Source: Palaemon carinicauda
Lineage: Eukaryota; Arthropoda; Malacostraca; Decapoda; Palaemonidae
Direction of reading: 5' to 3'
Length of the DNA stretch: 64,000 nt
Assembly (NCBI RefSeq): GCF_036898095.1
Contig: NC_090726.1
Coordinates: forward strand, 36,182,603 to 36,246,602
In this document: one piece after another, positions 1 to 10,503 of the stretch
How positions within the stretch are numbered: the stretch's first letter is position 1
Layout: every line of letters starts with the position of its first letter
The notes under the pieces: model-generated
The model's input: only the letters and a program-made list of their open reading frames with translations
Told to the model about the DNA's origin: nothing
Database searches by the model: none
Position numbers and translations under genes: made by a program

Positions 1-22
1 AAAAATTTATTTCTATACTCAC

Positions 23-107
23 CTGATGTTCATATTGTTTGTTCTCCAGAAGCTCGGTTTAATCGACCTTAACATGTGAAATTTTTTCAAATTGTCCCAT
101 TTTATTT
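23..107 (-). CDS. MRPS30: MRPS30 exon 5 (probable)
   Basis: Twenty-seven codons bounded by a strong donor (ATCAG|GTGAGTATAG, GT at 22-21) and a candidate acceptor TATTTTTATTTAAGAG at 108. Two leading bases fit the phase 1 exit of exon 4, and a TACTAAG branch-point-like site lies about 30 bases upstream of the acceptor. The peptide contains KWDNLKKFHMLRSIKPSFW; an F-H-x-L pair occurs at the same place in vertebrate MRPS30. The peptide alone is not diagnostic and the acceptor is weak, so an intervening micro-exon or another acceptor is possible. About 100-125 further residues would be expected beyond the left edge. Confidence 0.55.
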
Positions 108-1736
108 CTCTTAAATAAAAATATGCCCTTAGTAAAGGATAGATAATTCCAGTGATAAATAATGAGTGACGTGCCAGTCTCTTTGTATCCTCAGCTTTGA
201 AGACGAAATCATCCTTATCCTCTGACACCATGAGGCTGTGGGGAAGGGTAGGCTAGTATATGAACATCGGGTGAGTGTTAATATTAAAATTATTATTATA
301 CTCAGTTCTAATATACACCACCATTCCCCTTGCCGTATGAATGGCATCCCATTTCTAATGAGTCCCTCCTTTGAGAAAACAGTTTATAAGCATAACTCTA
401 CCAGAGTTGGGAAGGCAATGAAGGAAAGAGTTAGAATAAATTTAATTAAAAGTAATATACCATGGTTAAGATTACTAACCTTGGTCTAGATAACTTTAAC
501 AAACCATCTAAATATACAGTTTGAAGTATGGGACTGCAGATTGTTTAATAAAGCTACTTAAAATACTGGACTGCAGCTTGTCTCTATATGGTATTTTTTC
601 ATCTAAATGGTACTTTTGATTGATACCAAATCAATGACTAAATTAAAACCCCATGAACTCGTTATAAAATGGCGTCAAATATCAACTGAACTCAAAATTA
701 ATTAGACCACAGCTATGCAGCCACTGTGGGGCCTAGAGCCTAGCAAACTTCATAAGTAAACCATAACTCATTAAGATAATGTTTAGAAGAAACCAACTTG
801 GTACACTATTGAGCTGCTGTTAAAACTCTTCCCCATAGAAGTTTCTATAAAATTTTAGGGAAATAGCTGTACTTCTCATATCGTGACTGGCTTGTCAGTT
901 ACCACTTACAGCCAGAATGTTCCTTTCTTTACAAAGGGCATATCTTTATTGAAGGGAAAGAAAATTGGAAAATGTTTAAACTTTAAAAATTTTCTGGGTA
1001 AAGGTTGAATAAACCAAGCTTCTAGAGAAGCAGCGATATGAATATCAAGGGAGGTTCATCGATATAATGGTACTCTTTGCATGAAATAGTGTACTATACA
1101 AACCTGATAAATAAGCCACCACATACTAGGGACTAATAATTCAAGGTAAAATTACCTAACTTTATCTAACGATATAAAATCAATTTAGTTATTACCATGA
1201 ATGATCAAGTCCCTTCAAACAGTAATTTCTCATTCTGAAGTGGTATGACTAGACTATGACTCCCACCAATAGAGAATTATATCTCATATTAAAAATGGAA
1301 AGCTAAAGACAGATGGGAAGGGATCAAATGGAACACATCTAAGTAAAGAGAAGGTACAAGCAATACTTATCATGGTATAACAGTTTAATGAAACCAAGAG
1401 AAATAATTTTTTCCACCATGGAAACTGTTCGATATATATGCTTCTATGAAAGATGAACATGAGAAGGAGAAAAATGGAATGGATGATAAGTAAAAGGATA
1501 AAAGGAATGTAGTGAATAGTTCAAGAAATAGAATAAAAAACTAAAACACCATCTCCTGTACAATTATCCATAAGTAAAAATCCTACATATGGGAATAAAC
1601 AGTATTTCAGTTGTAATAATAATTCTTACACTATTTTCAGGTTTCACAATAAATTAATATACAAGAGAAGATCATTATGAGAATCCTTTTGAAACACATT
1701 ACTGAACTTTGGTAATGACAGAAATAAGATACATAC
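108..1736. other. MRPS30 intron 4
   Basis: 1.6 kb of AT-rich DNA between exons 5 and 4. No transposon, RNA gene or conserved open frame was recognised. Confidence 0.5.
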
Positions 1737-1909
1737 CTGTCACTGTTGTGGCATGACTATGAGTAAACTTGAACCCATAAGAGCGTGGATCTAATGTTTG
1801 AATAGGAACGTCTCCACTGGTAGACAGTGGGTGGTCTAAGGGTACTACCTCAGGAAGACTTAGGTTGCCACGAACACATAATGCTGGAGTGCTCCTACTC
1901 TGCATAGGA
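1737..1909 (-). CDS. MRPS30: MRPS30 exon 4
   Basis: Residues 231-287, one leading base completing Arg230 (CG+T) and one trailing base (phase 1). Acceptor TACTTTCACAG|T, donor GACAG|GTATGT. The segment LSLPEVVPLDHPL matches the family pattern of an I/L-x-x-x-x-x-VPLD stretch, and VPIQTLDP plus a conserved-looking FKFTHSHATTVT block follow. Length agrees with the vertebrate spacing between the VPLD motif and the next F/H-V-G turn. The MRPS30 reading frame remains open over all four confident exons (about 287 residues). The intron to its left (108-1736) contains no recognisable transposon. Confidence 0.82.
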
Positions 1910-2053
1910 CTGTGAAAGTAAAATGTACAAATGAAAAACTATTCATCAAATGTTAAAAGTAAAAATACCGAGTCTTTAAAAGAATTTCTGCAAATTACTA
2001 AATATAAAATCATCTAATCACTGGAGTAGATTAGATAACTTTGTTATTAAATA

Positions 2054-2247
2054 TGTTATTTTTATTAGTAAAATAAATTTTTGAATATACTTACCCGATA
2101 ATCATGTAGCTGTCAACTCCGTTGCCCGACAGAATTCTACGGGAGGGATACGCCAGCTATCACTATACTAGAAGGGGGTGTACTCACCAGCGCCACCTGT
2201 GGCCAGGTACTACAGTACTTCTTGTTGACACCTCCTCAATTTTTCCT
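2054..2247. repeat. Element A left inverted terminal repeat
   Basis: From about 2090 to 2247 this is the reverse complement of 8648-8805, almost without mismatch. The outermost ~35 bases differ from the right end, as in DIRS1 elements, where each outer end is copied separately in the internal complementary region. Confidence 0.85.
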
Positions 2248-2290
2248 CGGTCCACTGGTTCTCTATGGGGAGGAAGGGAGGGTCAATTAA

Positions 2291-2382
2291 ATCATGATTA
2301 TCGGGTAAGTATATTCAAAAATTTATTTTACTAATAAAAATAACATTTTTCAATATTAAACTTACCCGATAATCATGTAGCT
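2291..2382. repeat. Element A internal complementary region
   Basis: 2291-2345 is complementary to the left outer end (2054 onward) and 2346-2382 is complementary to the right outer end (8821 backward), joined without a gap. This is what a head-to-tail circle junction would look like and is the template region DIRS1 elements use to restore both ends. Confidence 0.85.
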
Positions 2383-2781
2383 GATTCACACCCAGGGGGG
2401 TGGGTGAAAACCAGTGTACAAGATTAAAGGATAGCTAAGTATCCCGTATTTCATATAATCAGTTATCTCAAAATAACAATGAAATAATAAGTACCTGGTA
2501 AGGAAGTCGACTTGAACCGTTACTCTGCCTTTTTTAAGTTCGTCTTCCTTACTGAGCGCAGCGTTCCTCTTAGGAGGCTGAATCAACTCTAAGGTGCTAA
2601 AGTATATAGGGCTGCAACCCCTACTAAAGGACCTCTACACAACCTCTAACCCAGGCGCTTCTCAAGAATGAATTGACCACCCGCCAAATCAAAAGGATGC
2701 GGAAGGCTTCTTAGCCTACCGTAACAACCATAAAAACAACAATAAAAGCATTCAAGAGAAAGGTTAAAAAAGGTTATGGGA

Positions 2782-5700
2782 TTAAGGGAATGTAGTGGCT
2801 GAGCCCTCACCTACTACTGCACTCGCTGCTACGAATGGTCCCAGGGTGTAGCAGTTCTCGTAAAGAGACTGGACATCTTTAAGATAAAATGATGCAAACA
2901 CTGACTTGCTCCTCCAATAAGTTGCATCCATTATGCTCTGCAGAGAACGGTTTTTATTAAAGGCCATCGAAGTAGCTACGGCTCTCACTTCGTGGGTCCT
3001 TACCTTCAGCAAAGCAAGGTCTTCCTCCTTCAAGTGAGAATGGGCTTCTCTAATCAGAAGCCTTATATAATACGAAACCCCGTTTTTGGACATGGGCCTC
3101 GAAGGTTTCTTGATTGCACACCATAAGGCTTCTGACTGTCCTCGAATAGGTTTTGACCTATTAAGATAATATTTCAGAGCTCTGACAGGGCAAAGAACTC
3201 TTTCTAGCTCGTTACCTACCATGTTGGAGAGGCTAGGAATTTCAAACGATCTAGGCCAAGGACGTGAAGGAAGTTCATTCTTAGCTAAGAATCCGAGCTG
3301 TAAAGAACATGTTGCAGATTCGGATGTGAACCCAATGTTCTTGCTGAAGGCATGAACCTCACTGACTCTTTTAGCTGTTGCAAGGCAGACGAGAAAAAGA
3401 GTCTTGAGGGTAAGGTCCTTGAAGGAAGCTGACTGGAGAGGTTCGAACCTAGGTGACATAAGGAACCTTAAGACTACGTCTAGATTCCAGCCTGGAGTGG
3501 GTAGACGACGTTCTTTAGAAGTCTCAAAAGACTTAAGGATGTCTTGAAGGTCCTTGTTGGAAGAAAGGTCCAAACCTCTGTGGCGGAGAACTGAAGCCAA
3601 CATACTCCTGTACCCTTTAATCGTAGGAGCTGAAAGGGATCTCTCATTCCTTAGATGTAATAGGAAGTCAGCTATTTGGGTTACAGAGGTATTGGTAGAG
3701 GAAACTGCATTGGCTCTACACCAGCTCCGGAAGACTTCCCACTTGGATTGGTAGACTCTACGAGTGGATACCCTCCTTGCTCTGGCAATCGCACTGGCTG
3801 CCTCCTTCGAAAAGCCTCTAGCTCTAGCGAATCTTTCGACAGTCTGAAGGCAGTCAGCCGAAGAGCGTGGAGTTTTGGGTGCAACCTGTCTACGTGAGGT
3901 TGACGTAGAAGGTCCACTCTTAGAGGGAGAGTCCTGGGGACGTCGACCAGCCATTGTAGTACCTCTGTGAACCATTCTCTTGCAGGCCAAAGGGGAGCAA
4001 CCAGCGTCAGCCGTGTCCCTTCGTGCGAGATGAACTTCTGAAGGACTTTGTTTATGATCTTGAACGGTGGGAATGCGTAAAGGTCGAGATGGGACCAGTT
4101 CAGCAGAAAAGCATCCACATGAACTGCTGCTGGGTCTGGAACTGGGGAACAGTACAAAGGAAGTCTCTTGGTCATGGAGGTGGCAAAAAGATCTATTGTC
4201 GGCTGACCCCACAAGGTCCAAAGTCTGTTGCACACGCTCTTGTGGAGGGTCCATTCCGTGGGGATGACCTGATCCCTTCTGCTTAGGCGATCTGCTGAGA
4301 CGTTCATGTTGCCCTGAATGAACCTCGTAACTAGGGTGAGGTTTAGACTTCTTGACCAAATGAGGAGGTCCCTTGCTATCTCGTATAGGCTCCTCGAATG
4401 GGTCCCTCCTTGCTTGGAGATGTAAGCCAAGGCTGTGGTGTTGTTGGAGTTCACCTCCACCACCTTGCCTAGCAGGAGGGACTTGAAGTTCAATAGGGCT
4501 AAATGAACTGCTAGTAGCTCCTTGCAGTTGATGTGGAGCGTTTCCTGTTCCTCGTTCCACGTTCCCGAGCACTCCTGTCCGTTCAAGGTCGCGCCCCAGC
4601 CCGAGTCCGATGCATCCGAGAAGAGATGAAGATTGGGGGTCTGAATCGCCAACGATAGGCCCTCCCTGAGAAGGAGATTGGTCTTCCACCACAAGAGAGT
4701 GGTCTTCATCTCTTTGGTGACCGGGATAGAGACTGCTTCGAGAGTCAAACCCTTGTCCCAATGAGCTGCTAGATGGAATTGGAGAGGGCGGAGGTGGAGT
4801 CTCCCTAGCTCGACGAACAGGGCTAACGATGAAAGGGTCCCTGTGAGACTCATCCACTGTCTCACCGAGCAACTGCTCCTCTTCAGCATGCTCAGGATGC
4901 AATCTAGGGCTTGGCTTATCCTTGGGGCCAATGGAAAAGCCCGAAAATCCTGACTCCGAATCTCCATTCCCAGGTACACAATGGATTGGGAGGGAATGAG
5001 CTGGGACTTTTCTAAATTGACTAACAGACCCAGTTCTTTGATCAAGTCCAAAGTCCAGTTGAGACTCTCCAGACAGCGACGACTCGTGGAGGCTCTCAAC
5101 AGCCAGTCGTCTAAATAAAGGGAGGCTCTGATGTCCGATAAGTGGAGGAATTTTGCAATATTCCTCATCAGATGCGTAAACACCATAGGAGCTGTGCTTA
5201 GGCCAAAACACAGGGCTTGGAATTGGTAGACAACCTTTCCAAAAAACGAATCTCAGGAAAGGTTGGGAGTCTGGATGAATAGGAACGTGAAAGTAAGCAT
5301 CTTTCAGATCCAACGAGACCATCCAGTCCTCCTGCCTGACCGCTGCTAGGACCGACTTCGTCGTCTCCATAGTGAACGTCTGCTTGGTGACATAAGCATT
5401 GAGCGCGCTGACGTCCAGCACCGGTCTCCAACCTCCTGTCTTCTTGGCCACCAGAAAGAGACGGTTGTAGAAGCCCGGGGATTGATGGTCCCGGACTATA
5501 ACCACTGCCTTCTTCTGTAACAGGAGCGACACCTCCTGGTGCAACGCTAGCCTCTTGTCCTTTTCCTTGTAGTTGGGAGAGAGGTTGATGGGAGATGTGG
5601 TCAGAGGGGGTTTGCGGCAGAATGGTATCCTGTAACCCTCCCTCAGCCAACTGACAGACTGAGCGTCTGCACCTCTCTTTTCCCAGGCTTGCCAGAAGAT

Positions 5701-5943
5701 CTTGAGTCTGGCTCCTACTGCTGTCTGGAGAGGAGGAGAGTCAGTTTTTGCCTTTAGAAGCCTTGGAACCTTTCCTAGACTTGCTCCTGGAAGAGTCTGG
5801 ACGGGAGCTTCCTCGGCTGGGGGCTCTACCACGAAAGGGCGGAATAAACCTCGTAGCAGGAGTATCAGCCACTGGGGTGCGATAAGTCCTGGGGACTGAG
5901 GGAGCAACCTTAGTCTTACGAGCTGAAGAGGCCACAAGATCAT
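2782..5943 (-). CDS. Element A RT N-terminal part and tyrosine recombinase frame
   Basis: 1053-codon frame. Its first ~240 residues hold the start of the reverse transcriptase (RLFLVAKKTGGWRPVLDVS, then SLDLKDAYFHVPIHP with the first catalytic Asp). At about 5245 the RT moves to another frame, while this frame stays open over RNase H and methyltransferase and becomes the tyrosine recombinase in its last ~370 residues: ATAKRVSEVHAF (Arg), THEVRAVATSMAF (His984, Arg987), YW (Trp1010) and FYLKDV (nucleophile Tyr1020). All catalytic positions of the recombinase are present. In related elements the recombinase is a separate protein overlapping RT; its true start here is unknown. Confidence 0.8.
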   Translation of the reverse strand: MILWPLQLVRLRLLPQSPGLIAPQWLILLLRGLFRPFVVEPPAEEAPVQTLPGASLGKVPRLLKAKTDSPPLQTAVGARLKIFWQAWEKRGADAQSVSWLREGYRIPFCRKPPLTTSPINLSPNYKEKDKRLALHQEVSLLLQKKAVVIVRDHQSPGFYNRLFLVAKKTGGWRPVLDVSALNAYVTKQTFTMETTKSVLAAVRQEDWMVSLDLKDAYFHVPIHPDSQPFLRFVFWKGCLPIPSPVFWPKHSSYGVYASDEEYCKIPPLIGHQSLPLFRRLAVESLHESSLSGESQLDFGLDQRTGSVSQFRKVPAHSLPIHCVPGNGDSESGFSGFSIGPKDKPSPRLHPEHAEEEQLLGETVDESHRDPFIVSPVRRARETPPPPSPIPSSSSLGQGFDSRSSLYPGHQRDEDHSLVVEDQSPSQGGPIVGDSDPQSSSLLGCIGLGLGRDLERTGVLGNVERGTGNAPHQLQGATSSSFSPIELQVPPARQGGGGELQQHHSLGLHLQARRDPFEEPIRDSKGPPHLVKKSKPHPSYEVHSGQHERLSRSPKQKGSGHPHGMDPPQERVQQTLDLVGSADNRSFCHLHDQETSFVLFPSSRPSSSSCGCFSAELVPSRPLRIPTVQDHKQSPSEVHLARRDTADAGCSPLACKRMVHRGTTMAGRRPQDSPSKSGPSTSTSRRQVAPKTPRSSADCLQTVERFARARGFSKEAASAIARARRVSTRRVYQSKWEVFRSWCRANAVSSTNTSVTQIADFLLHLRNERSLSAPTIKGYRSMLASVLRHRGLDLSSNKDLQDILKSFETSKERRLPTPGWNLDVVLRFLMSPRFEPLQSASFKDLTLKTLFLVCLATAKRVSEVHAFSKNIGFTSESATCSLQLGFLAKNELPSRPWPRSFEIPSLSNMVGNELERVLCPVRALKYYLNRSKPIRGQSEALWCAIKKPSRPMSKNGVSYYIRLLIREAHSHLKEEDLALLKVRTHEVRAVATSMAFNKNRSLQSIMDATYWRSKSVFASFYLKDVQSLYENCYTLGPFVAASAVVGEGSATTFP
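3681..5240 (-). pseudogene. Element A RT C-terminal part, RNase H and methyltransferase (frameshifted)
   Basis: Continuation of the RT in a second frame, from QFQALCFGLSTAP through SLYLDDWLLRAS (catalytic YLDD), RNase H (LFSDASDSGWGATL, CKELLAVHLAL, SADRLSRR) and a DIRS methyltransferase-like domain (TIDLFATS, DLYAFPPFKIINK, APLWPAREWF). The join with the N-terminal half is broken by a one-base shift at the A6 run 5241-5246 (T6 in sense). The third RNase H acidic position, normally in a SDNTT motif, reads SNNTT, so RNase H would be inactive. Either a decayed copy or, for the shift only, a homopolymer sequencing error. Confidence 0.8.
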
Positions 5944-8437
5944 GGGTGTCCTTTTGAATCAGGGCCGCAGACAAGTCCTTAACAAGCTCTTCGGGAAACA
6001 GGAACTTAGAGAGCGGAGCGAAAAGGAGTTGAGACCTTTGACAAGGTGTGATGCTGGAAGAAAGGAAGGTACAAAGCTGCTCCCTTTTCTTAAGCACTCC
6101 TGACACAAACATTGAAGCAAGCTTGCCAGATCCATCCCTAATAGCTTTATCCATGCAGGACATTAAGAGCATGGCTGAGTCCTTGTCCGCAGGGGAGGTC
6201 TTCTTGCTAAGGGCCCCCAGGCACCAGTCTAGGAAATTGAACATCTCAAAGGCTCGAAATACACCCTTTAGGAAGTGATCTAGATCGGAGAAGGTCCAGC
6301 AAACCTTAGAGCGCCTCATTGCTGTTCTACGAGGAGAGTCTACCAAACTTGAGAAGTCAGCCTGGGCAGAGGCAGGTACTCCCAAGCCTGGTTCCTCTCC
6401 TGTGGCATACCAAACGCCCGCTTTAGAAGTGAGCTTAGTCGGTGGGAACATAAAGGAAGTCTTTCCTAGTTGCTGCTTAGACTGCAACCACTCCCCTAAA
6501 ATTCTTAAAGCTCTCTTAGAGGACCTTGCAAAGACGAGCTTAGTATAAGTTGACTTGGCTGGCTGCATGCCCAGCGAAAACTCAGATGGCGGAGAGCGGG
6601 GGGTAGCAGAGACAAAATGGTCTGGGTATACCTCTCTGAAAAGAGCCAGGACCTTACGAAAGTCAATAGGAGGAGGAGAAGACTTGGAATCTTCCACGTC
6701 TGATGAGGGATCCAGGTGTGCAGCCTCATCATCAGAAACCTCATCACCAGAGTGTAGCGAAGTGAGAGGTAAGGTATGCTGAACAGCAGAATCTGCACGA
6801 GCGGGAGCAAAAACGCTTGTGGTTTCATCCTCAAGTCTCTGTTGCTGAGGCAAAACCTGAGGTTCAGGCTGCAAAGGCTGGTCAAAAGGAGTAGCAGAAG
6901 GTAGGCGCATGGGTTGAGGAGGCTGACTCCTGGCATGAGTGTCTTGACTCAAGAGTTGCGCTTGCTGTAAGGTTAGCGGATGCGCAGTAGCAGGTTCCTG
7001 AGGAACGAGTTGAGGTTCCTGAGGTGTGAGCTGCGAGAGTTGAGGTAGTGGCTGCGCAGAACGCAGTACTTGTCTCGCGAGTTGAGGTTCCTGAGGCGCA
7101 AGGCTAAGGTGTTGAGGCTCTCGCCTTGAGGAGGGTTGAGGTCGCTGCAGCGAGAGCTGAGGTGTCTGCCTCATGGATGGGAGAGGTTGTTGTACCTCAA
7201 GAGAGTGTTGCCTCACTGGTGGAACCGCAAGTGGAAGCGGAGGAAGTAAGGTATAAGCTTCCTGTTCCCATTGCTGAGGTTGCCTTAAGGAAGGCGGAGG
7301 TAGCTGCACACTGCTGGAAACTGGCAACTCAGTACGTGGTAAGGTATCCTGAGGAGCCTCAACATCGTACGCCTGGCAGACAGGACTGCGGTTAGGCGGA
7401 GCGATCGCAGGAGGAGGTGTAACCTTCTCAGCCTGACACTCACGCATCAAGACCGCAAGTTGTGACTGCATGGACTGCAGTAGAGTCAACTTGGGGTCGG
7501 CAGACACTAAGGTCTGCTGAGGCAAAGCCTTAACAGAAGAGATCTGTTGCGGCAGCACCTTACTCCTCTTAGGAGGTGTGCATTCAACTGATGACTGCGG
7601 CGAGTCAGAGCTGATCCAATGACTGCAGCCAGGTTGTAGAGCTCTTGAGGTCTGGACTTTGCGTTTGAGAGGTCTTGAGACCTGAGTCCAACGTTTCCTC
7701 CCTGATAATTCTTCAGCAGACGAGTAAAAGACGGGCTCAATCGTCTGCGGGTGGGAGTGACGGTCTCTGGAAGACACGCCCGCAACCACCGAGGATACTT
7801 CTGTGCGCCGATCAAGGCCTGCCGAACCCTTTTGCCCTTCGACATTGCTTCTCCCCTGGGCTTGGGAGCTTGCAAGAGGTCCCGGACTGGGAGGACGACT
7901 GGCACGCACAGAAGTACCCTCACGCACCACACTGACACTGACACTAGCACTTGGCACTGCACTGACACTAGCACTTGTCACAGCACTGGCACTATTACCC
8001 CCCACTGCACTCTTGACCTTAAGTTCCTTGACTTCGGCCATAAGAGACTTATGATCACTAACCACCGATTCCACTTTGTCACCTAAAGCCTGAATGGCAC
8101 GCAAAACAACAGACATATCAGGTTGAGGGCAAATAGTAGGTTCGGGGGTAGCCACTACAGGGGGAGGAAAAGGTAGGGGATCATGAGGTGAGGAAAAAAG
8201 TGAAGAGCGAGAAGAACTCCTCCTAACTCTCTCTCTCTCTAACTTGGTTGAATATTTAAGAAATCGGACAAAATCAAGTTCCGAAAGTCCGGCGCATTCC
8301 TCACATCGATCTTCCAACTGACAGGGTCTTTCCCTACAGTCAGAACACGCGGTGTGAGGATCTACCGAGGCCTTCGGAATACGCCTATTACAAGACCTAC
8401 ATCGTCTATGGGGTGGGGCTTGTGAAATGTCAGACAT
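5741..8437 (-). CDS. Element A gag-like protein
   Basis: 898-residue open frame from ATG at 8437, the first frame of the element. Residues ~13-50 form a cysteine-rich, probably zinc-binding domain (C-x2-C, then DPHTACSDC and C-x5-C-x2-C), shared with the gag of elements C and D. A long Pro/Gln-rich middle (~340-560) with repeats of PQEPQL type follows, then a conserved helical part (~620-840) and a basic Ser/Arg/Lys tail (SRSKSRKGSKASKGK) fit for nucleic-acid binding. DIRS gag proteins are poorly conserved; function is inferred from position and composition. The frame is uninterrupted. It overlaps the RT frame by about 200 bases. Confidence 0.75.
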   Translation of the reverse strand: MSDISQAPPHRRCRSCNRRIPKASVDPHTACSDCRERPCQLEDRCEECAGLSELDFVRFLKYSTKLERERVRRSSSRSSLFSSPHDPLPFPPPVVATPEPTICPQPDMSVVLRAIQALGDKVESVVSDHKSLMAEVKELKVKSAVGGNSASAVTSASVSAVPSASVSVSVVREGTSVRASRPPSPGPLASSQAQGRSNVEGQKGSAGLDRRTEVSSVVAGVSSRDRHSHPQTIEPVFYSSAEELSGRKRWTQVSRPLKRKVQTSRALQPGCSHWISSDSPQSSVECTPPKRSKVLPQQISSVKALPQQTLVSADPKLTLLQSMQSQLAVLMRECQAEKVTPPPAIAPPNRSPVCQAYDVEAPQDTLPRTELPVSSSVQLPPPSLRQPQQWEQEAYTLLPPLPLAVPPVRQHSLEVQQPLPSMRQTPQLSLQRPQPSSRREPQHLSLAPQEPQLARQVLRSAQPLPQLSQLTPQEPQLVPQEPATAHPLTLQQAQLLSQDTHARSQPPQPMRLPSATPFDQPLQPEPQVLPQQQRLEDETTSVFAPARADSAVQHTLPLTSLHSGDEVSDDEAAHLDPSSDVEDSKSSPPPIDFRKVLALFREVYPDHFVSATPRSPPSEFSLGMQPAKSTYTKLVFARSSKRALRILGEWLQSKQQLGKTSFMFPPTKLTSKAGVWYATGEEPGLGVPASAQADFSSLVDSPRRTAMRRSKVCWTFSDLDHFLKGVFRAFEMFNFLDWCLGALSKKTSPADKDSAMLLMSCMDKAIRDGSGKLASMFVSGVLKKREQLCTFLSSSITPCQRSQLLFAPLSKFLFPEELVKDLSAALIQKDTHDLVASSARKTKVAPSVPRTYRTPVADTPATRFIPPFRGRAPSRGSSRPDSSRSKSRKGSKASKGKN

Positions 8438-8647
8438 CTTGAATCAAAGAGTTAGCCAAGTGGGGTTTCCAAATCAAGCAAAAAGATCGTTAACCATTAA
8501 TCAGAACTAAATAATAGCTATCTAAGCTAATATAGAAGTTTTCCAGTAAAGCGACAGCCGAAATCTGAGAGAAATACTTCACCAAAAGCCGTGAAAATAC
8601 TCCAAGATCATAAGCGTATCCCAGAACGTCTTGCCGGAAGCACGACA

Positions 8648-8821
8648 GAGGAAAAATTGAGGAGGTGTCAACAAGAAGTACTGTAGTACCTGGCCACAGG
8701 TGGCGCTGGTGAGTACACCCCCTTCTAGTATAGTGATAGCTGGCGTATCCCTCCCGTAGAATTCTGTCGGGCAACGGAGTTGACAGCTAGATGATTATCG
8801 GGTAAGTTTAATATTGAAAAT
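8648..8821. repeat. Element A right inverted terminal repeat
   Basis: Right partner of the inverted repeat; 5' end of the element as transcribed. It carries CGGGTAAG on the plus strand near 8800. The right boundary is taken from the match with 2346-2382. Confidence 0.85.
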
Positions 8822-9029
8822 TAGTATCTTACTGAAATGTGCAATAACCATAAACTAATCAAGTGTTGGAAAATTTTAGTTAGTCTTATGGCATGACAAC
8901 TATCTTTGGATGACTCAGTAACAATAAAACAATTTTGTGCTCAAACAGTAAGGAGTGGGTGGGTCTTTTCTTAGCATCATAATTGAATTTTAAGTTATAG
9001 ATCGTAAAGAATTGTGGCTGATGGGCACC

Positions 9030-10315
9030 ATAATGAGTATAGGAATGTGATATCTGGTGTTCCTTAAGTCTCATTACTTTTCATACTATATACACATGTT
9101 TGGCCTACAAAACAAGCTTGTATATGCAGATGATACTACTCTCTTTGCATCAATTCCACCCCCTGAATGTAGATCTAGGGTTGCTAAAACCTTTAATAGA
9201 GACCTAGCTAAAATTAGAGCATGGTGCAAATTATGGGGCATGAAGATGAATCTTAACAAAACTCAAAGTATGGTTTTAAGTAGATTGAGGGCAGTGGCTC
9301 GTCAACATCTGGATCTCAGCATTGAAGAAGTTTCTTTAACTCTGTGTGACTGTTGACAGCACATTTACTTTTGAGAAACACATTAGGTCTGTCTCTTCTT
9401 CCATTGCACAAAAAATTGTTTTAATGAGAAAGTCTTTTTAAGTTTGTTGGTGATCAATCTATTCTCTAGTGTTTTAATTCTTTCATTCTACCTTGTTTCA
9501 AGTACTATTCTCCTGTCTGGCCTTCAGCTGCTGGATCTCATCTTAATTTGTTAAACAGGAACCTACAGTCTAATAAATTTTTTATTCCTCATCTTGATAC
9601 TAACGTACCAGTACGTCCTTTTGGGGGTAAAAGGGATGATAGATATTATTTATTAATATCTTGAACAGTGGAATAAATTAGTAATCTTTTTAGTCCAAAG
9701 TATTAAAGGAATGATGGGTAAAATCTTATACTCTTGTTAGTTTCATGTAAGCTTGAGTTACTTATTAGAAAGTGTCAGTTTTAACATACAGTATCAGTGT
9801 CAGTTTTAACATATCATCGTTCAATTACTTTGTTATGTTTGTTGCATAACATTTATCATAATTCTGACCATCCTTTGCATTCAGATCATCCCCGACAGCA
9901 CCATCCTGTTCGCATTACTAGGTATGCATTAATTCTTATGGTCATGCCTCTCCATCATGAGGCCCAATACTATACAGCATTCTAGAAATTTTATTCCTGT
10001 TGTGACCAAGTAGTAGAATGATCTTCCTAATCACGTACAGTAGTTGAATCAGTGGAAATTCAACAGTTCAAACTTGCAACAAATGTTTTTATGTTGAACA
10101 GGCTGATATAAGTCTCCTTTAATAGTTTTATATATGAAGGATTTGTTTTAACGTTGTTACTGTTCTTAAAATATTTTATTTCAATTGTTCATTATTTCTT
10201 TTGTAGTTTATATATGTCCTTTCCTCACTAGGCTATTTTTTTCTCTGTTGGTGCCCTTGGGCTAATTACATCCTACTTTTCCAACTGGGGTTGTAGCTCA
10301 GCTAATAATAATAAT
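9030..10315 (+). mobile_element. CR1/L2-like LINE fragment with (TAA)n tail
   Basis: A 5'-truncated non-LTR retrotransposon. 9120-9356 encodes the RT stretch LVYADDTTLFASIPPP and FNRDLAKIRAWCKLWGMKMN; a stop interrupts the preceding GVP-x-x-S motif at about 9063. The frame breaks after 9350 and can be followed in pieces (TFEKHIRSVSSSIAQK; YYSPVWPSAAGSHLNLLNR; RNFIPVVTKWNDLP) to about 10110. Its 3' end, CCTTTCCTCACTAGGC to a TAA run, is the same tail as in the dispersed repeats of this window. An inverted-repeat arm (9602-9795) interrupts it. Confidence 0.75.
9602..9795. repeat. Left arm of ~190-bp inverted repeat
   Basis: Starts ACGTACCAGTACGTCC with TTTTGGGGGTAAAAGGG after it, and is nearly the exact reverse complement of 10317-10503. 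It sits inside LINE coding sequence. Confidence 0.75.
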
Positions 10316-10316
10316 A

Positions 10317-10503
10317 TGTTAAAACTGACACTTTCTAATAAGTAACTCAAGCTTACATGAAACTAACAAGAGTATAAGATTTTACCCATCATTCCTTTAA
10401 TACTTTGGACTAAAAAGATTACTAATTTATTCCAATGTTCAAGATATTAATAAATAATATCTATTATCCCTTTTACCCCCAAAAGGACGTACTGGTACGT
10501 TTC
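10317..10503. repeat. Right arm of ~190-bp inverted repeat
   Basis: Reverse complement of 9602-9795, ending CCCAAAAGGACGTACTGGTACGT. The ~520 bp between the arms is the LINE 3' end with its TAA tail. The arrangement suggests an inverted duplication of a small transposon end. Confidence 0.75.

Larger units (their letters stand above)
2054..8821 (-). mobile_element. DIRS1-like retrotransposon A
   Basis: A 6.8-kb element reading right to left, with inverted terminal repeats of about 175-190 bp (2054-2247 and 8648-8821), an internal complementary region at 2291-2382, and open frames for gag, RT/RNase H/methyltransferase and tyrosine recombinase. This set defines DIRS1-like elements, which integrate as circles by a tyrosine recombinase rather than an integrase. 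It lies in MRPS30 intron 3 in sense orientation. It is nearly intact: the visible damage is one frameshift in RT and a changed RNase H catalytic residue. Same family as element B. Confidence 0.9.

Noticed and set aside
238..489. Open frame of 83 codons in MRPS30 intron 4
   Set aside because: No splice context, motif or codon bias; antisense to the host gene.
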